Of a DNA stretch of 64,000 nucleotides, positions 54,899 through 64,000 are shown piece after piece; position 1 is the stretch's first letter, and each line of letters begins with the position of its first letter. The notes below the pieces were generated by a model. The model saw nothing but the letters and a program-made list of their open reading frames with translations. It ran no database searches and was not told the DNA's origin. The position numbers were made by a program, and so were the translations under genes. Where the stretch lies: NCBI RefSeq assembly GCF_009176725.1, contig NZ_AP020337.1, positions 1,054,001 to 1,118,000 of the forward strand. Reading direction: 5' to 3'. The DNA comes from Pseudomonas sp. KUIN-1 (lineage in GTDB: Bacteria; Pseudomonadota; Gammaproteobacteria; Pseudomonadales; Pseudomonadaceae).

Positions 54899-56142
54899 AG
54901 CGTTTCACCAAAGGCCTGGGCGACACGCAGGCCGCTGACCACGCCGTCTTCGTGAAAGCCATTGGCCCAGTAGGCGCCGCAGTACCAGGTGTGGTCGACA
55001 CCGTTGATTTCCTCCCAGCGCGCCTGTGCAGTGATCGCATCGAGGCTGTATTGCGGATGGGCATAGCGGTAGCGGCCAAGGATTTTGGCCGGGTCGATGG
55101 CCGCAGTCTGGTTGAGGCTGACGCAGAACGTCGTGTCGCTCTCGATCCCTTGCAGAATGTTCATGTCATAGGTGACGGCGGCCGACTGCTGTTCGCCGCC
55201 GCCCAGGCGATAGTTCCAGCTCGCCCAGGCCAGTTTGCGCTTGGGCAGCAGTCGCGTGTCGGTGTGCAGCACCACATCGTTTTCGGCATAGCGCAGCGCG
55301 CCGAGAATCGACTGCTCGGCACTCGATGGCTGTGCCAGCAGGGCCAGGGCCTGATCGCTGTGACAGGCAAACACCACCTTGTCGAAACGTTCGCTGCCCA
55401 TGGCGCTGTGCAGCGTCACACCTTCGCTGTCACGCTCGACACGTGTGACCGGGCAGGACAGACGAATGCGCTCGCGGAACGAGGCTGTCAGCGGTTCCAC
55501 ATAACTTCTGGAACCGCCTTCGATCACGCACCATTGCGGCCGATGAGTGACTGAGAGCAGGCCGTGATTCTTGAAAAAGCGCACGAAGAACTGCAGCGGG
55601 AAGCCGAGCATGTCGGCCAGCGACATCGACCAGATCGCCGCGCCCATGGGCACGATGTAATGATCGATGAAGCGCTGGCCATAACCGCCGTTCTTCAGGT
55701 ACTCGCCCAGCGTGGTGTCTGCCGCGATGCGCTGGTTTTCCAGATCATCGACCGATTGACGATTGAAGCGCAGGATATCGCGCAGCATGCCCCAGAACCG
55801 CGGCGACAGCAGGTTGCTGCGCTGGGCGAACAGGCTGTTGAGGTTGTTGCCGTTATATTCCACGCCAGTACGCGGATCATGTACCGAAAAACTCATTTCC
55901 GCAGGCTGGAAGCCGACACCCAGCTGGCCTAGCAGGCGAATGAAATTGGGGTAGGTCCAGTCGTTGAAGACAATGAAACCGGTGTCGATCGCGTAGGCGC
56001 GGCCTTCGACCTGCACATCCACCGTGTGAGTATGCCCGCCGATCCAGTCCGAAGACTCGAACACGGTCACCTCATGCGCGCGGTTGAGCAGGTAGGCACT
56101 GGTCAGGCCAGAAATCCCGCTGCCAATGACTGCGATCTTCAT
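54895..56142 (-). CDS. FAD-dependent amine oxidase-like protein
   Basis: The protein has 415 residues. FAD-binding Rossmann motif AVIGSGISGLTSAYLLNRAHEVTVFESSDWIGGHTHTVDV, and VFACHSDQALALL later. It belongs to the desaturase-like group that travels with DUF1365 and Cfa-like proteins. It likely acts on unsaturated fatty acyl chains, perhaps in furan fatty acid formation; this is inferred from context. It overlaps the SDR gene by four bases. Confidence 0.88.
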   Translation of the reverse strand: MKIAVIGSGISGLTSAYLLNRAHEVTVFESSDWIGGHTHTVDVQVEGRAYAIDTGFIVFNDWTYPNFIRLLGQLGVGFQPAEMSFSVHDPRTGVEYNGNNLNSLFAQRSNLLSPRFWGMLRDILRFNRQSVDDLENQRIAADTTLGEYLKNGGYGQRFIDHYIVPMGAAIWSMSLADMLGFPLQFFVRFFKNHGLLSVTHRPQWCVIEGGSRSYVEPLTASFRERIRLSCPVTRVERDSEGVTLHSAMGSERFDKVVFACHSDQALALLAQPSSAEQSILGALRYAENDVVLHTDTRLLPKRKLAWASWNYRLGGGEQQSAAVTYDMNILQGIESDTTFCVSLNQTAAIDPAKILGRYRYAHPQYSLDAITAQARWEEINGVDHTWYCGAYWANGFHEDGVVSGLRVAQAFGETL

Positions 56143-56927
56143 TGCGCGTCCTTATTCGACGATTCGCTGCGCGCCATGCGTTTGCCGAGGGCCAGTCGGG
56201 CGCGTGCCGGGAGCAGGGCCAGTAAGCTCATGCTGAAGATGAACAGCGCCGGAAAGGCGATATCCAGCGGACGTTTGTTGCGCCCCAGTTTGCTGGCGAT
56301 ATGTTTGGCTGCCTTCTCGACAGGCCAGCGCATGGGCATGGGGAAATCATTTTTCTGCGTCAGCGGCGTGTCGACGAACCCGGGGCTGACCACTGTCACG
56401 TCGATGTTTTCGCTGGCCAGGTCCAGGCGCAGCGCTTCGAGCAGATAACGCAGGCCGGCTTTCGACGCGCCGTAGGCTTCGGCGCGGGGCAGGGCCAGGT
56501 AGGTCACCGCACTGGCCACGCCGACCAGGTGCGGCTGATGACCTTTGCGCAGCAGCGGCAACGCGTGCTCGATGCAGTAACTGCTGGCCAGCAGGTTGGT
56601 GCGTACCACGCGTTCGACCATGGCCGCTTCAAACTGTCGGGCGTCGATGTATTCGCAGGTGCCCGCGTTGAAGATGGCCGTGTCCAGGGCTCCCCATTGC
56701 CGGGCGATGTCGTCGGCAATCGCCTTGACTTGCTCGGGGTCGGTGATGTCACCGGTCACCAGCAGCACCTGCGTGGGATAAACGTTCGCAAGGTTCTGCA
56801 ATGGCTCAAGCGTGCGGGCGGTCAGCGCCAGCCGGTGACCGGCGTTGAGCAGTTCTTTGGCCAGCGCCAGGCCAATGCCGCTGCTTGCTCCGGTCAACCA
56901 GATGCGTCGTGCAACAGGAGTGCTCAT
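56139..56927 (-). CDS. Short-chain dehydrogenase/reductase
   Basis: The protein has 262 residues from the ATG at 56927, which overlaps the NTF2-like stop (ATGA). Classical SDR: WLTGASSGIGLALAKELL, NAGTCEYID, and catalytic YxxxK in EAYGASKAGLRYLLEAL. NAD(P)-dependent oxidoreductase, substrate unknown. A longer frame to 57038 would overlap the previous gene and was not used. Confidence 0.9.
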   Translation of the reverse strand: MSTPVARRIWLTGASSGIGLALAKELLNAGHRLALTARTLEPLQNLANVYPTQVLLVTGDITDPEQVKAIADDIARQWGALDTAIFNAGTCEYIDARQFEAAMVERVVRTNLLASSYCIEHALPLLRKGHQPHLVGVASAVTYLALPRAEAYGASKAGLRYLLEALRLDLASENIDVTVVSPGFVDTPLTQKNDFPMPMRWPVEKAAKHIASKLGRNKRPLDIAFPALFIFSMSLLALLPARARLALGKRMARSESSNKDAQ

Positions 56928-57346
56928 CCCAACCTCTTCTTCAACCAATGGATGACTCGACCCATGATGGGCAGATGTTCGTAGAGCAATGCACCGGCAT
57001 CGAAATAGTCCCGGTGTCGATAAACCTTGTCGCGCCACTTCAGGTGCGAACAGCCTTCTACCCGAATCGTCCGGCCGGCGGCCAGACGCGGGTGCGAATA
57101 ACTCATGGTCCAGACCAGATAGCCCTCGCCGGGGCGCACCTCGTCGAAGGCGTGGAAGTCGAAATGCAGGTCCTGGACGTTGGCGTACAGCTCGCCGAAA
57201 TAGCGGCGCATGGCGGCAAGGCCATGGATATCGTGCATCGGGTCGCTGAACGACACATCTTCGCTGTACAGCTCGGCAACCTGGTCAAGGTTGTCCTTGT
57301 TCAGCGCGGCAAAACCCTCGGCGAAGCGATGCAGGAAATCAGCCAT
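56924..57346 (-). CDS. NTF2-like (SnoaL-type) protein
   Basis: The protein has 140 residues. FLHRFAEGFAALNKDNLDQVAELYSEDVSFSDPMHDIHG and the cone-like pattern ending DYFDAGALLYEHLP are typical of nuclear transport factor 2-like folds. It may bind or isomerise a hydrophobic substrate. It overlaps phrB by eight bases and the SDR by four. Confidence 0.85.
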   Translation of the reverse strand: MADFLHRFAEGFAALNKDNLDQVAELYSEDVSFSDPMHDIHGLAAMRRYFGELYANVQDLHFDFHAFDEVRPGEGYLVWTMSYSHPRLAAGRTIRVEGCSHLKWRDKVYRHRDYFDAGALLYEHLPIMGRVIHWLKKRLG

Positions 57347-58787
57347 GTTCGACTCCTGCGGCCGGCTGTCGAGCCGGGAGCGCCTTGAACGCTGCCAGGG
57401 CGCGGGCGCGGCTCTTGCTCAGGTCGACGATGGGTTTCGGGTAGTCGGCAGCGCCAAACAGGTCACCGATTAACGACGGGTCGTGAATCTGCTTTTTATT
57501 CATATCCGCCAGTTCCGGCAGCCAGCGCTTGATGAACACGCCCTCGGGGTCGAAGCGTTCCGACTGCGACAGTGGATTGAAAATACGGAAGTAGGGCGCC
57601 GAGTCGGTACCAGTGGACGAGCTCCACTGCCAGCCGCCGTTGTTGGACGCCAGATCACCGTCGATCAGGTGGCGCATGAAAAAGCGCTCGCCCTCACGCC
57701 AGTCGATCAGAAGATTTTTGGTGAGAAACATCGCAACGACCATCCTTAGCCGATTGTGCATCCATCCGGTTTCCAGCAACTGGCGCATCGCTGCGTCAAT
57801 GATTGGCAGCCCGGTACGCGCTTCTTGCCAGGCGCGCAGTTCTTCAGGTGCATCGCGCCACTTCAACGCCTCGGTTTCCGGGCGAAAGGCGCGATGACGC
57901 GAGACGCGCGGGTAGCCGACCAGCGTGTGTTTATAGAACTCTCGCCATAATAGCTCGTTGATCCAGGTCACGGTGCCCACGTCGCCAGTCTCGAACTCGC
58001 CCTGATTACTGGCCAGTGCCGCGTGCAGGCACTGGCGCGGCGAAATCACCCCGGCCGCCAGATAGGCCGACAACTGGCTGGTGCCGGGCTTGGCCGGAAA
58101 GTCGCGTTCGGTCTTGTAGTAGCTGATCTGCTCGTCGGCGAAGGCGTCCATGCGCCGTCTGGCTTCGGCCTCACCGGCCGGCCACAGGTCACGCAAGGCT
58201 TTCGAGGGCGTGGCAAAGCCCTTGACCTGCTCGGGAACCGCATCGCTTTTCATCGACTGTGCCGCCTGCGCTTGCGGGGTGCGCACCGGGTGCGGCATGG
58301 CCTCGTGCAGTCGGGTGTAGCAGACCTTCTTGAACTGGGTGAATACCTGAAAATAGTTGCCGGTCTTGGTCAGGATGCTGCCGGGCTTGAATAACAGCTG
58401 ATCGAGGTAGCTGTTGAAGTGCACACCGGCTTTTTCCATTGCCTTCTGCACCGCCTGGTCGCGGCGGGTTTCGTTGATGCCGTATTCCTGATTGAGGTGC
58501 AGGCCCTCGACCTTGAACTGTGTGCACAGTGTTGCCAGCACTTCAGGCGCCTGATCCCAGGTGTCCGCCTCGCGGATCAGCAAAGGAACGTTCAACTCGC
58601 CCAGCGCCTTCTCGAGCTCGACCAGATTGCGCAGCCAGAAGTCTACCTTGCAGTCGGCATCGTCATGGCTGCGCCACTGCGCAGGACTGAGCAGGTAGAC
58701 CGCCAGCGTCGGACCGCGCTCCATGGCGGCGGTCAGGGCAGTGTTGTCTTGAGCGCGCAGGTCGCTGCGCAGCCAGATCAGTTGCAT
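57339..58787 (-). CDS. phrB: Deoxyribodipyrimidine photolyase
   Basis: The protein has 482 residues. IWLRSDLRAQDNTALTAAM starts the antenna domain; the FAD domain has WINELLWREFYKHTL, GLPIIDAAMRQLLETGWMHNRLRMVVAMFL and GDLASNNGGWQW, all as in class I CPD photolyases. It repairs UV-made pyrimidine dimers using light. It lies nine bases after the LitR-type regulator gene and is probably light-induced. Confidence 0.95.
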   Translation of the reverse strand: MQLIWLRSDLRAQDNTALTAAMERGPTLAVYLLSPAQWRSHDDADCKVDFWLRNLVELEKALGELNVPLLIREADTWDQAPEVLATLCTQFKVEGLHLNQEYGINETRRDQAVQKAMEKAGVHFNSYLDQLLFKPGSILTKTGNYFQVFTQFKKVCYTRLHEAMPHPVRTPQAQAAQSMKSDAVPEQVKGFATPSKALRDLWPAGEAEARRRMDAFADEQISYYKTERDFPAKPGTSQLSAYLAAGVISPRQCLHAALASNQGEFETGDVGTVTWINELLWREFYKHTLVGYPRVSRHRAFRPETEALKWRDAPEELRAWQEARTGLPIIDAAMRQLLETGWMHNRLRMVVAMFLTKNLLIDWREGERFFMRHLIDGDLASNNGGWQWSSSTGTDSAPYFRIFNPLSQSERFDPEGVFIKRWLPELADMNKKQIHDPSLIGDLFGAADYPKPIVDLSKSRARALAAFKALPARQPAAGVEHG

Positions 58788-58796
58788 GAGAAGTCC

Positions 58797-59699
58797 TTAG
58801 ATAAGTCCGAGCTTGCCCAGCTCGATCTGAGCGCTGAGTACGTCGTGGGCAAGGGTCAGTCCAGATATCTCCTTGGCCTGTACGAGCAACTCGGCATTAT
58901 GGATCTGCACCGTTGGTCCGCCCAGCACGACAGGGCAGGTGATATTGGCCAGCAATCGGGGCAGATGGAGCACGTTCAGCGACTTGCTGGAATACAGCAC
59001 TATGCCGCGTGGCTTCAGGTATTCGGCTGCCAGCGCCAGCTCGCCGACCGGCAACGGCCAGTCGAACACCTCGACCGGGCAATCGGCGCTGCTCACCAGC
59101 CAGGCCGCCAGCCACAGGTGCGGTTCCAGCGGCAGATCGGACTGATTGACCAGCAGCAACGGGCTGCCATTGAGCTGACGATTGTTGTGGTAGATGCGTG
59201 CGCCAAACTTGCTGCGCAGCCAGGAGTAGAAAAACGTGCGCTCCAGTTGCGCGCCGAACTTGCCTTGCCAGCGCTGTTCCAGCTCGGCCAGCAGCGGCAG
59301 CAGCAACTGCTCACACAGCGTGCGCGGCGGGTACAGCGACATCGCCTGATTGAACACGTCATCGACCCGGCGTTCGGCCAGCTCGCCGATCGCGACCAGC
59401 AAGGTCTGACGCAATGCGTCCCAGTCGTTGGTCGGCGGCAGGGCGTCCTTGCGATTGTCATCGATCAGCCCCTTGACCTGACTGACGGACACACCGCGGT
59501 TAAGCCAGGTCAGAATCTTCATGACGCGCTGCACATGCTCGTCCGAATACAGCCGATGACCTTTGGCGGTGCGGTGCGGGACGATCAGCCCGTAACGACG
59601 CTCCCAGGCACGCAGGGTGACGGCGTTGACGCCTGTCTGCCGTGCAACCTCGCGGATCGGCAACCAGTCGCCCGGCACCTCTGTGTCTGTTTCATTCAT
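58797..59699 (-). CDS. MerR-family LitR/CarH-type light-response regulator (class II-like)
   Basis: The protein has 300 residues. The N-terminal MerR domain (REVARQTGVNAVTLRAWERRYGLIVPHRTAKGHRLYSDE) is followed by a helical bundle and a cobalamin-domain-like C-terminus (LLLVNQSDLPLEPHLWLAAWL ... VVLGGPTVQ). The DxHxxG signature for B12 is missing, so it fits the class II LitR group reported in Pseudomonas (PplR), which responds to LOV photosensors and not to B12. Its own operon promoter carries matching TGTACA-N12-TGTACA sites, so autoregulation is likely. No LOV gene is in the window. Confidence 0.82.
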   Translation of the reverse strand: MNETDTEVPGDWLPIREVARQTGVNAVTLRAWERRYGLIVPHRTAKGHRLYSDEHVQRVMKILTWLNRGVSVSQVKGLIDDNRKDALPPTNDWDALRQTLLVAIGELAERRVDDVFNQAMSLYPPRTLCEQLLLPLLAELEQRWQGKFGAQLERTFFYSWLRSKFGARIYHNNRQLNGSPLLLVNQSDLPLEPHLWLAAWLVSSADCPVEVFDWPLPVGELALAAEYLKPRGIVLYSSKSLNVLHLPRLLANITCPVVLGGPTVQIHNAELLVQAKEISGLTLAHDVLSAQIELGKLGLI

Positions 59700-59702
59700 G
59701 AG

Positions 59703-60665
59703 TCAAATCGCATTGCGCAGGCTGAGGTTTTCCGGGTGGGGCTGCATGTACACCTGCAGCGCCACATACGGGTCCGGATGTTGGCGAAAATGATGCTTGA
59801 GCAGCGTCAGCGGCACGATCAGGGGCACGATGCCCTGGTGATACTGGGCGATGACCTGCTGGATTTCCTGCTTGTCTTCACTGGTAATGGTTTGTTTCAA
59901 ATAACCACACAGGTGCTGCAGGACGTTGGTGTGAGTGCTGCGCGTGGCGCACTTTTTCAAGGCTGCCATCAATTGGCTGAAGTACAGCGGCGCGATTTCG
60001 TTCGGGTCGGTGCGGCCCATGCTGCCGAGCATCTTGCCCAACGCCTTGTATTGCACCGGGTCGTTGGCCATCAGCTGGTATTTGTAGCGCGAGTGGAATT
60101 CGGTCAGGGCGCGCCGGGTGACGCCTTCTTTCAGCAACTGTTGCCAGGCCGCGTAGGCAAACACGCGGGTGACGAAGTTTTCGCGCAGCACGGCATCGTT
60201 GAGCCGGCCGTCTTCCTCGACGGGCAGATCGGGGTGACGTTCGCAAAAGGCCTGCGCATAGATCCCGCGACCGCCGCCATCGACCGGGGCGCCGTTTTCG
60301 CGGTAGACCTTGACCCGCTCCAGGCCGCATGAAGGGGATTTCTGCATGAAGATGTAGCCGCAGATATCGCCCAGCTCAGCGGCCATCTGTATGCCGTAAT
60401 CCGCCAGGGCCTGGGTAACGTCCAGGTCACGATTGACCGTACCAAGCGCCTTGGGATTTTCTGCGTCGCCCACCAGCCTGATCGGCTCGCGCGGGATGCC
60501 CATGCCGATAGCGACTTCAGGACACGCCTGGACGAAATCGAAGTACTTGCTCAACGCCTGCGTACACAGATGAGATTCCTTGTGTCCGCCATTGAAGCGA
60601 ACCTCGGCACCCATCAGGCAGGCACTGATGCCGAGTTTGGGTTTTTCGATTGCGGACGCCGCCAT
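59703..60665 (-). CDS. DUF523 plus DUF1722 protein
   Basis: The protein has 320 residues. The N-terminal DUF523 domain has GISACLMGAEVRFNGGHKE and SPSCGLERVKVYREN with several conserved cysteines; the C-terminal DUF1722 has HSRYKYQLMANDPVQYKALGKMLGS. Proteins of this kind are repeatedly linked to photolyase and MerR genes. Biochemical role unknown. First gene of the ten-gene operon, three bases before the regulator. Confidence 0.88.
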   Translation of the reverse strand: MAASAIEKPKLGISACLMGAEVRFNGGHKESHLCTQALSKYFDFVQACPEVAIGMGIPREPIRLVGDAENPKALGTVNRDLDVTQALADYGIQMAAELGDICGYIFMQKSPSCGLERVKVYRENGAPVDGGGRGIYAQAFCERHPDLPVEEDGRLNDAVLRENFVTRVFAYAAWQQLLKEGVTRRALTEFHSRYKYQLMANDPVQYKALGKMLGSMGRTDPNEIAPLYFSQLMAALKKCATRSTHTNVLQHLCGYLKQTITSEDKQEIQQVIAQYHQGIVPLIVPLTLLKHHFRQHPDPYVALQVYMQPHPENLSLRNAI

Positions 60666-60686
60666 CAGTCACCTCTACAGAAGACT

Positions 60687-60710
60687 TGTACAGATAGTTC
60701 GTGCTGTACA
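60687..60710. promoter_or_regulatory. LitR/PplR-type operator, perfect match
   Basis: TGTACA (60687-60692), 12 bp, TGTACA (60705-60710). This equals the direct-repeat consensus T(G/A)TACA-N12-TGTA(C/T)A reported for P. putida PplR1. It lies just downstream of a predicted transcription start for the leftward operon. Confidence 0.78.
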
Positions 60711-60720
60711 ACTTGTCTTC

Positions 60721-60748
60721 ATCATAGGGGTGTAATTGTACAAGTCAA
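60721..60748 (-). promoter_or_regulatory. Sigma-70-like promoter of the light-type operon
   Basis: Read leftward: -35 TTGACT (60748-60743), 16 bp spacer, -10 TATGAT (60726-60721); each box has five of six consensus bases. Expected start near 60714. The TGTACA of the second operator lies within the spacer, a placement that suits repression released by light. Confidence 0.65.
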
Positions 60749-60760
60749 ATTCTTTGTAGA
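60737..60760. promoter_or_regulatory. Second LitR/PplR-type operator, one mismatch
   Basis: TGTACA (60737-60742), 12 bp, TGTAGA (60755-60760); the last half-site differs from TGTA(C/T)A by one base. It covers the -35 region of the leftward promoter. Confidence 0.6.
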
Positions 60761-60782
60761 GGGCGGTAAGGGCTGATTCCAG

Positions 60783-62052
<1,270 letters not shown>

Positions 62053-62269
62053 ACTTGCAGTGGTTTTGCAATTTAGCGATTGAGTCACACTGCCACTGGC
62101 AAGGTCGAACGGTTCAGCGACTCGGGCGAAGGCCTCGAGGCTGCGCTTCATTCTGCTGTGGCCTATGGTTCAGCTGACAGTTTCGTTTTCCGGACCAACG
62201 TCACGGACAGCGTCACTGGTAAAAATAAGACTACTCAATTGTCACCTACGCCACGCGAGGTTATCTGCC

Positions 62270-63172
62270 ATGCACATATTGCTGACCGGTGGTACTGGTT
62301 TGATAGGACGAGCGCTCTGCCGTTTCTGGTCTGCTCAAGGCCATGAATTGACGGTATGGAGCCGAACACCCGCCGATGTCGTCGAGCTGTGCGGCCCCTC
62401 AGTGCGTGGCATTGCCAGCCTTGATGAGCTGGGCACGCAGCCGGTGGATGCAATCATCAATCTGGCAGGCGCGCCCATTGCGGATCGTCCCTGGACCCGC
62501 AAGCGCCGTCTGTTGCTGTGGGAGAGTCGCGTCGGCCTGACCGAGCAACTGCTGAAATGGCTGGGCACTCGCGCGCAAAAACCTGCGCTGATGATTTCCG
62601 GTTCCGCAGTCGGTTGGTACGGCGACAGTGGCGAGCGCGAAATCGACGAAACCTCGCTGCCTGCCAAGGAAGACTTTGCCAGCCAGCTGTGCAATGCCTG
62701 GGAAGAAACCGCGCAACGTGCCGAGGCGCTGGGTGTGCGGGTGGTGCTGATACGCACGGGGCTGGTGCTGTCCGATCGTGCCGGTTTTCTGCAGCGTCTG
62801 TTGCCCCCTTTCAAATTCGGCATGGGCGGGCCGATCGGTAACGGCAGGCAGTGGATGCCGTGGGTTCACATCCAGGATCAAATCGCCGCAATTGATTTTT
62901 TGTTAAATCTGAATGAAGCAAAGGGTGCTTATAATGTTTGCGCGCCTTCACCGGTGCGCAATCGTCAGTTTGCCAAGACCCTGGCCGGCATTCTGCACCG
63001 ACCGGCGTTCATGCCCATGCCTGCGCTGGCCCTGAAGGTATTGCTGGGTGAGCTTTCGGTATTGCTGCTCGGTGGTCAGCGTGCGCGGCCGGAGCGTTTG
63101 CAGGAAGCTGGTTTTACATTCAAGTACACCGAACTCGACACCGCCCTGCAGGATTTGCTGGGTCGCCACTGA
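62270..63172 (+). CDS. TIGR01777 family epimerase-like protein
   Basis: The protein has 300 residues from the ATG at 62270, nine bases after GAGG. Extended SDR with HILLTGGTGLIGRALCRFW, VDAIINLAGAPIADRPWT and the C-terminal DUF1731 segment (LLGGQRARPERLQEAGFTFKYTELDTAL). Related to SulA-like/YfcH proteins; role unknown. It lies 27 bp upstream of hemH in the same direction. An upstream extension to 62165 lacks the family N-terminus. Confidence 0.9.
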   Translation: MHILLTGGTGLIGRALCRFWSAQGHELTVWSRTPADVVELCGPSVRGIASLDELGTQPVDAIINLAGAPIADRPWTRKRRLLLWESRVGLTEQLLKWLGTRAQKPALMISGSAVGWYGDSGEREIDETSLPAKEDFASQLCNAWEETAQRAEALGVRVVLIRTGLVLSDRAGFLQRLLPPFKFGMGGPIGNGRQWMPWVHIQDQIAAIDFLLNLNEAKGAYNVCAPSPVRNRQFAKTLAGILHRPAFMPMPALALKVLLGELSVLLLGGQRARPERLQEAGFTFKYTELDTALQDLLGRH

Positions 63173-63199
63173 ACGCTGTTGAAATGAATAGGATGTTGC

Positions 63200-64000
63200 A
63201 TGACCGATCACGCTTTGTTGCTGGTCAATCTGGGTTCGCCTGCCTCTACTCAAGTGGCAGACGTGCGCAGCTACCTGAACCAGTTCCTGATGGATCCTTA
63301 TGTGATCGACCTGCCGTGGCCAGTGCGCAGGCTGTTGGTCTCGCTGATTCTGATCAAACGGCCAGAGCAGTCCGCACACGCCTATGCGTCCATCTGGTGG
63401 GATGAAGGTTCGCCTCTGGTGGTGCTGAGCAAGCGTCTGCAGCAGGCGATGAAAAAGGAGTGGTCGCACGGGCCGGTCGAGCTGGCCATGCGTTATGGCG
63501 AGCCGTCCATCGAAACCGTGCTGACGCGCCTGGCAGAGCAGGGCTTCAAGAAGGTCACCCTGGCGCCGCTGTATCCGCAGTTCGCCGACAGCACGGTGAC
63601 CACGGTCATTGAAGAAGCCAAACGTGTGGTGCGCGCCAAATCGTTGAAAATGCAGTTCTCGGTGCTGCAGCCGTTCTACGATCAGCCCGAGTACCTGAGT
63701 GCGCTGGTGGAAAGCGTGCGGCCGCATCTGGAGCAGCCTTACGACCATTTGCTGCTGAGCTTTCACGGTCTTCCCGAGCGGCACCTGCACAAGCTCGACC
63801 CGACCGGCAAGCATTGCCTGAAGGACGACTGCTGCATGACCGCCCCCGCCGAAGTGCTAGCCACCTGCTATCGCGCGCAGTGCATACATTCGGCGGCGGC
63901 ATTCGCCAAACGTATGGGCATTGCTGACGGCAAATGGTCGGTGTCGTTCCAGTCACGTCTGGGGCGTGCCAAGTGGATCGAACCCTACACCGAAGCGCAT
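63200..64000 (+). CDS. hemH: Ferrochelatase (3' end outside window)
   Basis: The first 267 residues are present. [65 protein letters not shown] and catalytic His in [13 protein letters not shown] identify Hem[10 protein letters not shown] is a cysteine-rich insertion seen in some proteobacterial enzymes. It puts iron into protoporphyrin IX. The ATG at 63200 is preceded by AGGA. Confidence 0.95.
   Translation, partial: MTDHALLLVNLGSPASTQVADVRSYLNQFLMDPYVIDLPWPVRRLLVSLILIKRPEQSAHAYASIWWDEGSPLVVLSKRLQQAMKKEWSHGPVELAMRYGEPSIETVLTRLAEQGFKKVTLAPLYPQFADSTVTTVIEEAKRVVRAKSLKMQFSVLQPFYDQPEYLSALVESVRPHLEQPYDHLLLSFHGLPERHLHKLDPTGKHCLKDDCCMTAPAEVLATCYRAQCIHSAAAFAKRMGIADGKWSVSFQSRLGRAKWIEPYTEAH

Noticed and set aside
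58419..60332. 637-codon rightward frame opposite phrB, the regulator and the DUF523 gene
   Set aside because: Spans three real leftward genes and their junctions; an antisense artefact of GC-rich coding.

Overview
The window looks like a Pseudomonas chromosome, most likely of the P. syringae group. The evidence is the core block ychF-pth-rplY-prs-tRNA-Gln-ispE-lolB-TPR lipoprotein / hemA-prfA-prmC-moeB-murI, a rhamnose O-antigen locus next to it, and a typical Pseudomonas REP pair (GTAGGAGCGAACTTGTTCGC). The species call is inference; the gene identities are read from protein motifs.

Region 1 (1-11127) is the right end of an integrated element that continues beyond the left edge. A P4-type tyrosine integrase sits beside the 3' end of an elongator tRNA-Met gene. 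All its genes run leftward: integrase, an unknown protein, AlpA-like excisionase/regulator, HTH protein, KilA-N protein, a tiny TTG-start ORF, an Ash/Icd-like ORF, four or five small unknown genes joined by 4-bp overlaps, a CHC2/DUF927 primase-helicase, and then a 230-bp field of GGGGGAAC(AG) iterons. This layout resembles the phage P4 early operon (leader RNA, small genes, alpha primase, origin repeats). The Ash-like ORF contains a terminator and a competing hairpin, so it may be an RNA attenuator. At the left end are three small membrane or exported proteins, the first cut by the window edge.

Region 2 (11128-14838) returns to host genes: tRNA-Met, a J-domain protein and a methyl-accepting chemotaxis protein.

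Region 3 (14996-38894) is an ABC-transporter-dependent O-antigen locus. rmlB-rmlD-rmlA and rmlC make dTDP-L-rhamnose, and Wzm/Wzt (with a C-terminal glycan-binding domain) export the chain. A 1571-residue protein combines a methyltransferase, a kinase-like segment, a repetitive helical region and two GT2 domains, like WbdD fused to a polymerase. Downstream lies a cassette (DUF2142-type membrane protein, FdtB-like aminotransferase, GtrB-like and GtrA-like proteins, FdtD-like acetyltransferase/ketoisomerase) that would make dTDP-Fuc3NAc and add it in the periplasm. Toward 15-19 kb the locus is patchy: a GT2, a second membrane glycosyltransferase, a decayed GT2 copy, about 770 bp of debris, and a double-GT2 paralogue of the large protein in the opposite orientation.

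Region 4 (39115-51736) holds housekeeping genes: YchF, peptidyl-tRNA hydrolase, L25, PRPP synthetase, tRNA-Gln, IspE, LolB, a TPR lipoprotein, HemA, RF1 and its methylase PrmC, MoeB, MurI, then the lipid A deacylase PagL.

Region 5 (51867-64000) is a light/oxidative-stress block. Ten genes form one leftward operon: DUF523/DUF1722 protein, LitR/CarH-type MerR regulator, photolyase, NTF2-like, SDR, FAD amine oxidase, DUF1365, Cfa/UfaM-like methyltransferase, DUF2878, YkgJ-like. Its promoter region has a perfect TGTACA-N12-TGTACA site, matching the consensus reported for Pseudomonas PplR1/LitR, and further partial sites lie before the neighbouring operon. A nucleoside-sugar-epimerase-like protein and the start of hemH close the window.
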